From Blautia_A aquisgranensis (GTDB lineage Bacteria > Bacillota > Clostridia > Lachnospirales > Lachnospiraceae): a stretch of DNA of 64,000 bases. The stretch spans positions 29,889 to 93,888 of the forward strand of contig NZ_JBBMEJ010000015.1 of NCBI RefSeq assembly GCF_040096615.1, given 5' to 3'. The translations under genes and the position numbers were made by a program. The notes under the pieces are model-generated. The model made no database searches. It saw only the letters and a list, made by a program, of their open reading frames with translations, and had not been told where the DNA came from. Positions 59,834-64,000 of the stretch are shown here, in pieces (within the stretch, counting starts at the first letter, position 1; the number at the start of each line of letters is the position of its first letter).

Positions 59834-61282
59834 TTATAAAAAGAATACCAGCATATCGATGATGAACACCGGTACCAGGAAACAAATGGACCAGCCGAGA
59901 TATCCAAAGAAGGACGGCATATTGATACCATTTTCGTCAGAAAGTGTCTTGACCATAAAGTTCGGTGCATTACCGATATATGTATTGGCTCCCATAAATA
60001 CAGCACCACAGGAAATCGCGGAAAGCAGCTTCACCGGAACAGTTCCAAGAGAAGTAACGATTCCGTTTGTGAATCCCAGTGTTCCCGCAGTTGTAAGGAA
60101 TACCAGATAGGTCGGTGTATTATCCAGGAAGCTTGAAAGTGCTCCTGTTGCCCAGAACATCTCAAACGGCTTGGTAATTCCAAGGTTCGGTCCCACAGCC
60201 TTGAGAAGCATCAGAGCCGGCTGCATGGTAATAAAGATACCGATGAAAAGTACTGCAACCTCTTTGATCGCACCCCAGGTAAAATGGTTCCGGATACGGA
60301 TCTTCTTGTCGGTTGTCTTAAAGGACAGAAATGCAGCTACAAGAATCAGAACGATCTCGATGATCGCCGGGAAAGTCAGTGTCACTTCTCCGAAAATATG
60401 AAGACCTCTTACATTTCCTGCAGCATCCTGGAATGCAGGAACACTTGGCAGCACACCACTTAAGATAACTCCTGCAACGATCATCACAAGGAAAATGATG
60501 TTGTGAAGACCTTCGATCTTAAACTCGGTACCAGGCTTGCTGATGTCCGGTTTACGTCCGTCAGCGATATCCCTCTTATAGGAACGCATGTCCAGATGAT
60601 AGAACACAAACAGAAGGATCACCATATTGAAGATCAGTACCGGAAAAAGATGCAGGCTCCAGAAGAACGGAACTCCTCGCATGAAGCCCATAAGAAGCGG
60701 CGGATCACCGATCGGTGTCAGGCATCCACCCATGTTGGATACCATGAAGATAAAGAAGATCATAATGTGACCTTTTCTTTTTCTCCAGGAATTCATCTTG
60801 ATCACCGGACGAACCATAAGCATACTGGCACCGGTAGTTCCGATGCAGCTTGAAAGTAAGGTTCCCAGTGCCAGAAGACCTACATTTACACGTGGCGAAC
60901 CCGCAAAATCGCCTTCAACTGTAATGTTACCGGATACGCAGAATAATCCGAATAACAGAATGATAAATGTAAGATAGTCATTGATTACGCACTCAAGTAC
61001 TGTTTCTGTTGCTTTTCCAGCGCCGTAAACAACAGCAAACGGAACGACCATGAGAATGATCCAGAATGCAACCACGATCGGCTGATGAGCTTCCCACCAC
61101 TCACCTTTTACAAGTGGCATCACTGCGATACACAGAAGAAGCCCCGCAAAAGGAATACAAAGCCACAGTGGCACGGTTGCTGTTTTCTCACTGTTTCCCG
61201 CTGCCCATACACCCACAGGGCATGCCAGAAATACTGTCAGAAAAGTACACATGATGGTTAATAATTTTTTCAAAATTTTCAC
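59834..61282 (-). CDS. NhaD/ArsB-superfamily sodium:proton antiporter-like permease
   Basis: A 482-residue protein with an N-terminal signal-like helix and about twelve membrane segments. GTTGASMLMVRPVIK, GGCLTPIGDPPLLMGF and SFLDNTPTYLVF are the paired conserved hairpins of the NhaD/citrate-like ion transporter superfamily. It probably exchanges sodium and protons or carries a carboxylate; the choice is uncertain. Probably co-transcribed with the kinase-like gene. Confidence 0.88.
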   Translation of the reverse strand: MKILKKLLTIMCTFLTVFLACPVGVWAAGNSEKTATVPLWLCIPFAGLLLCIAVMPLVKGEWWEAHQPIVVAFWIILMVVPFAVVYGAGKATETVLECVINDYLTFIILLFGLFCVSGNITVEGDFAGSPRVNVGLLALGTLLSSCIGTTGASMLMVRPVIKMNSWRKRKGHIMIFFIFMVSNMGGCLTPIGDPPLLMGFMRGVPFFWSLHLFPVLIFNMVILLFVFYHLDMRSYKRDIADGRKPDISKPGTEFKIEGLHNIIFLVMIVAGVILSGVLPSVPAFQDAAGNVRGLHIFGEVTLTFPAIIEIVLILVAAFLSFKTTDKKIRIRNHFTWGAIKEVAVLFIGIFITMQPALMLLKAVGPNLGITKPFEMFWATGALSSFLDNTPTYLVFLTTAGTLGFTNGIVTSLGTVPVKLLSAISCGAVFMGANTYIGNAPNFMVKTLSDENGINMPSFFGYLGWSICFLVPVFIIDMLVFFL

Positions 61283-61613
61283 CCCTCACATAAATTTTTT
61301 AACCAGAGCAATTATATCATATGCGGTCGCAAAATCAACTGTGTGAATGTGCAATTTGCGGTCAGTATTTCGTATTTTTTTGTGCAACTTGTCGATGTCT
61401 GTTGTCTGTTTTTGTTCATTTTTTAACACACGATATGATTTTGGGAAGCATTATGATATGGATATTATATATTTTATATATATTTAGTGGTAGTGTGTTC
61501 ACCATGCGGAGACGTTTGTCCGTGGGAAGATGGAGACATTAAAAGAAGTCCTGTCTGAAGAACTTTGTTATTTCAGGGATGGAGCATTATGGAGTAATTT
61601 TCCATAAATAACA

Positions 61614-61661
61614 AAAGCAGCACTTTCCCTGGCCTGACTGCCTTTGTGAAAAGTACTGCTT
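61614..61661. terminator. Hairpin terminator candidate
   Basis: AAGCAGCACTTT pairs with AAAGTACTGCTT (one mismatch) around a 24-base loop, with a T-rich end on the plus strand (TGTATTTGTA) and TTTTGTTATT on the minus. It lies between argD and the antiporter gene. Confidence 0.55.
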
Positions 61662-61731
61662 GTATTTGTATCTATTATTTACATTTTATTTTATAACATT
61701 ATGCCATGCCGGATCCCGCCATAAAAATACA

Positions 61732-61761
61732 CCTGTAAGCCCGAATTCCGGGCAGTTACAG
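61732..61761 (-). terminator. Intrinsic terminator of argD
   Basis: Minus strand CTGTAACTGCCCGG / CCGGGCTTACAG-type stem with EcoRI-like centre GAATTC, followed by GTGTATTTTTATG, 18 bases after the argD stop. Confidence 0.75.
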
Positions 61762-61778
61762 CCTTTATGATTCCGGAC

Positions 61779-62969
61779 TTATTCCATGCACTTGCCCAGG
61801 ATCTCTGTCATCTTGTCGATGTCATCCTTTGTGATGATAAGCGGTGGAACGAGACGAAGAACATCGCTTCCTGCTGAAATCACAAGAAGACCCTTGGAAA
61901 GGGCTTTCTTCACTACATCGCCCACCGGACGTCCTTTGATCACGATCCCCTGCATGAAGCCTCTTCCTCTTCTGGTCTCTGCACAGTCGTATTTCTCAAC
62001 CAGCTCATCCAGTTTTGCCTCCAGGTAAGGAGTCAGCCCCTGTACATGAGTAAGGATCTGGTCTTTTTCAAAAATCTCAAATACCTTGCTGACTGCCGCA
62101 CATACGAACGGGTTTCCGCCGTAGGTTGTTCCGTGATCGCCCGGCTCGAGGGATGCTGCTGCTGCTTTTTTGTTCAGCACAAAAGCACCTACCGGAACAC
62201 CACAGCCAAGTGCTTTCGCACAGGTCATGATATCCGGCTGAACACCGTAAGCCTGCCATGCAAAATAATGTCCGGTACGTCCCATACCGCACTGGATCTC
62301 ATCCAGGATCAGGATGATATCCTTCTCATCACAGAGCTTTCTGAGACCTTCAAGAAACTCTTTTGTTGCCGGGTAGATACCACCTTCACCCTGTACGGTC
62401 TCTGCAATGATGGCGCAGGTTTTGTCTGTGACCTGAGCCTTTACGCTCTCAAGATCATTGAAATCAGCAAATTTCACACCACCCATCAGCGGCTCAAACG
62501 GCTCTCTGTAATGTGCAGTTCCTGTTACGGAAAGAGCACCGATGCTGCGGCCGTGGAAAGAATGGTTCATGGCAATGATCTCATGATCTGCATGTCCGTC
62601 CCTTGCATAGGCATATTTTTTGGCAGCCTTCAGAGCACCTTCAATCGCCTCAGTACCACTGTTTGTAAAAAATGCTTTTTCCATATGGCTTGCCTGTACA
62701 AGCTTGGCTCCTGCCTCAATGATCGGCTCATTGTAGTACAGATTGGAAATGTGCATCAGCTTGTCGATCTGCTCCTTCAGAGCATCGTCATATCCCGGAT
62801 AATGATAACCCAGAGCATTTACAGCGATACCTGCTGCAAAATCCAGATACTCCTTACCCTCGGAATCATAAAGGTGACAACCCTCACCTTTTTCAAAAAC
62901 TACCGGAAAACGGTTATATGTATGAAGAATACTAGCCTCGGATTCTTCCATCTGATCATGCATGTTCAT
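61779..62969 (-). CDS. argD: Acetylornithine aminotransferase ArgD
   Basis: A 396-residue PLP-dependent class III aminotransferase converting N-acetylglutamate semialdehyde to N-acetylornithine in arginine synthesis. AFFTNSGTEAIEGALK is the PLP phosphate loop; LDEIQCGMGRTG holds the PLP Asp; the catalytic Lys is in MTCAKALGCGVPVG. ATG at 62969 has GGGGAG about 10 bases upstream and overlaps the end of argB by 14 bases; a start at 62987 is less likely. Coupled to argB. Confidence 0.93.
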   Translation of the reverse strand: MNMHDQMEESEASILHTYNRFPVVFEKGEGCHLYDSEGKEYLDFAAGIAVNALGYHYPGYDDALKEQIDKLMHISNLYYNEPIIEAGAKLVQASHMEKAFFTNSGTEAIEGALKAAKKYAYARDGHADHEIIAMNHSFHGRSIGALSVTGTAHYREPFEPLMGGVKFADFNDLESVKAQVTDKTCAIIAETVQGEGGIYPATKEFLEGLRKLCDEKDIILILDEIQCGMGRTGHYFAWQAYGVQPDIMTCAKALGCGVPVGAFVLNKKAAAASLEPGDHGTTYGGNPFVCAAVSKVFEIFEKDQILTHVQGLTPYLEAKLDELVEKYDCAETRRGRGFMQGIVIKGRPVGDVVKKALSKGLLVISAGSDVLRLVPPLIITKDDIDKMTEILGKCME

Positions 62970-63852
62970 TGTAATATTTCTCCCCATCGTCTTTTAAGAT
63001 TGCGGTACCAATACCTTTGTTTGTAAAAATCTCAAGCAGTAAGCTGTGCGGAATTCTTCCGTCCAGGATATGCACCCGGTTTACACCATGCTCGATCGCA
63101 TCGATGCAGTTTTTAAGTTTCGGGATCATGCCGCCGCCAACTGTACCATCTGTGATCAGCTGCTCTGCCTCATCCACGCCAAGCTCAGAAATCAGAGTGG
63201 ACGGATCAGAAGCATCCCTGTAAACACCTTCAATATCCGAAAGAAAAGCAAGCTTCTCTGCATTGACAGCCTCAGCGATGGCACATGCCGCATCGTCTGC
63301 ATTGATATTGTAGGAATCGAAATTCTCGTCAAAACCGATCGGGAACACGATAGGAAGGAAATCTCTTTCCAGAAGATCCTGGAGGATCTTAGGATTCACC
63401 TTTGTAATCTCGCCTACATAGCCGATGTCCTCACCCTTGGAAAGCTTCTTCTTGCACTGCAGTAATCCGCCATCCTTACCGCTGACACCAACAGCCTGCA
63501 CACCAAGAGATTCAACCAGAGTTACCAGCTCTTTGTTAACTTTGGCAAGAACCATCTCTGCGATCTCCATGGTATCCTTATCCGTTACACGCAGACCGTT
63601 CACAAACCGAGGCTCCATGCCAACCTTACCAACCCAGCGGCTGATCTCCTTACCACCGCCATGAACAATGATCGGTTTGAAACCAACCAGCTTCAGAAGG
63701 ACAGCGTCCTTGATAACATTACGCTTCAGCTCCTCATCAAGCATTGCGCTGCCGCCATACTTGATAACAACAATCTTGCGGTTAAACCGCTGGATATATG
63801 GCAGAGCTTCTATAAGAACCTCCGCTTTGTCAAGATATTTCTGATTCACCAT
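62956..63852 (-). CDS. argB: Acetylglutamate kinase ArgB
   Basis: A 298-residue amino acid kinase phosphorylating N-acetylglutamate. VVIKYGGSAMLDEELK and IVHGGGKEISRW are the phosphate- and substrate-binding motifs; GDGTVGGGMIPKLKNCIDA-like segment is the C-terminal ATP site (TVGGGMIPKL). Length suits the arginine-sensitive hexameric type. AAGGAG precedes ATG. The other arginine genes lie outside the window. Confidence 0.95.
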   Translation of the reverse strand: MVNQKYLDKAEVLIEALPYIQRFNRKIVVIKYGGSAMLDEELKRNVIKDAVLLKLVGFKPIIVHGGGKEISRWVGKVGMEPRFVNGLRVTDKDTMEIAEMVLAKVNKELVTLVESLGVQAVGVSGKDGGLLQCKKKLSKGEDIGYVGEITKVNPKILQDLLERDFLPIVFPIGFDENFDSYNINADDAACAIAEAVNAEKLAFLSDIEGVYRDASDPSTLISELGVDEAEQLITDGTVGGGMIPKLKNCIDAIEHGVNRVHILDGRIPHSLLLEIFTNKGIGTAILKDDGEKYYNEHA

Positions 63853-64000
63853 ATGTGATAACTCCTTTTTTTGAAAAATGTTATAGATTGAAAAAGTTTT
63901 TTTGTTTGGTTCACAGCTGATAGCTGTGGGGGATTTGCGAGGAGGGGAGGCACTCGAAGTTGCGAAGGCCGTTTCCCCTCCTCGCGCTCCTCCCCTCTGG
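63853..64000. repeat. Hairpin-rich intergenic segment upstream of argB
   Basis: Two perfect inverted repeats: CACAGCT-GAT-AGCTGTG (63912-63928) and GCGAGGAGGGG / CCCCTCCTCGC (63937-63947 and 63975-63985). The strong GC of the second contrasts with the AT-rich start. It may be a dispersed intergenic repeat or part of the next transcript. The window ends here. A promoter for argB is not evident. Confidence 0.5.

Larger units (their letters stand above)
61283..61778. other. Intergenic region upstream of the antiporter gene
   Basis: About 496 bases without a convincing gene. It contains an AT-rich stretch with TATATATTTAGTGG (about 61470-61500) and two hairpins at 61614-61661 and 61732-61761. 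A plus-strand frame of 73 codons at 61321 lacks a ribosome site and family signature. Promoters for the minus-strand antiporter gene must lie here but none is clear. Confidence 0.5.

Noticed and set aside
61321..61542. 73-codon plus-strand frame in the gap upstream of the antiporter
   Set aside because: No ribosome site or recognisable protein features; AT-rich intergenic DNA.
1..64000. CRISPR arrays, tRNA/rRNA genes, insertion sequences or prophage
   Set aside because: No regularly spaced repeats, clover-leaf or ribosomal signatures, transposase or integrase frames were seen in the window.

Overview
The window looks like a chromosomal segment of an anaerobic gut Firmicute, most likely family Lachnospiraceae (a Blautia/Ruminococcus-like genome). 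The basis is the moderate GC content, strong AGGAGG ribosome sites, a glycyl-radical microcompartment locus of the fucose/rhamnose type, choline-binding-repeat and NlpC/P60 wall proteins, meso-DAP dehydrogenase, and cobalamin riboswitches. The genus is an inference. No rRNA, tRNA, CRISPR array, transposase or phage gene was seen.

Layout. (1) 0-15.8 kb: a bacterial microcompartment (BMC) locus on the minus strand. It holds a glycyl radical diol dehydratase and its activase, L-fuculose-phosphate-type aldolase, CoA-acylating aldehyde dehydrogenase, a zinc alcohol dehydrogenase, PduL, PduS, PduT, EutN, four single-domain shell proteins, PduQ-like and PduO-like proteins and a DeoR regulator. Two good sigma-A promoters, each with upstream T-rich repeats, drive it. 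Deoxysugar phosphate would be split to DHAP and lactaldehyde, lactaldehyde reduced to 1,2-propanediol, and propanediol dehydrated and disproportionated to propanol and propionate inside the shell. (2) 15.8-25.6 kb: PHP phosphatase, a cobalamin-riboswitch-controlled Cys-rich protein, two wall hydrolases, Ddh, a DnaJ-type operon and an RlmI-like methyltransferase. (3) 25.9-34.1 kb: a DUF1002 protein and a cobalamin-riboswitch operon encoding an exported CbiK-type chelatase, a NEAT-like secreted protein and a Fec/Btu-type ABC transporter. (4) 34.4-42.6 kb: a flavoprotein, ComEC, GerMN protein, a WalKR-like two-component pair, a ComEA-like lipoprotein and a DUF606 membrane protein.

(5) 42.7-54.9 kb is the most unusual part: one tightly coupled operon with two complete nitrogenase-like trios (NifH-like plus two NifD/K-like subunits each) wrapped around hypF-hypC-hypD-hypE and a TM1266-family gene. 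HypA, HypB and any NiFe-hydrogenase subunit are missing. It starts behind a good promoter and a long structured leader ending in an intrinsic terminator. A short ORF with an in-frame TGA follows it. A plausible reading is that the Hyp proteins make an Fe(CN)2CO-type unit for a nitrogenase-like enzyme or scaffold; this is inference. (6) 55-58.7 kb: a ferrous iron uptake operon (feoA-feoA-feoB, FeoB-associated Cys-rich peptide, HMA protein) with a DtxR-like operator. (7) 58.8-64 kb: cytidylate-kinase-like protein, NhaD-type antiporter, then argB-argD.
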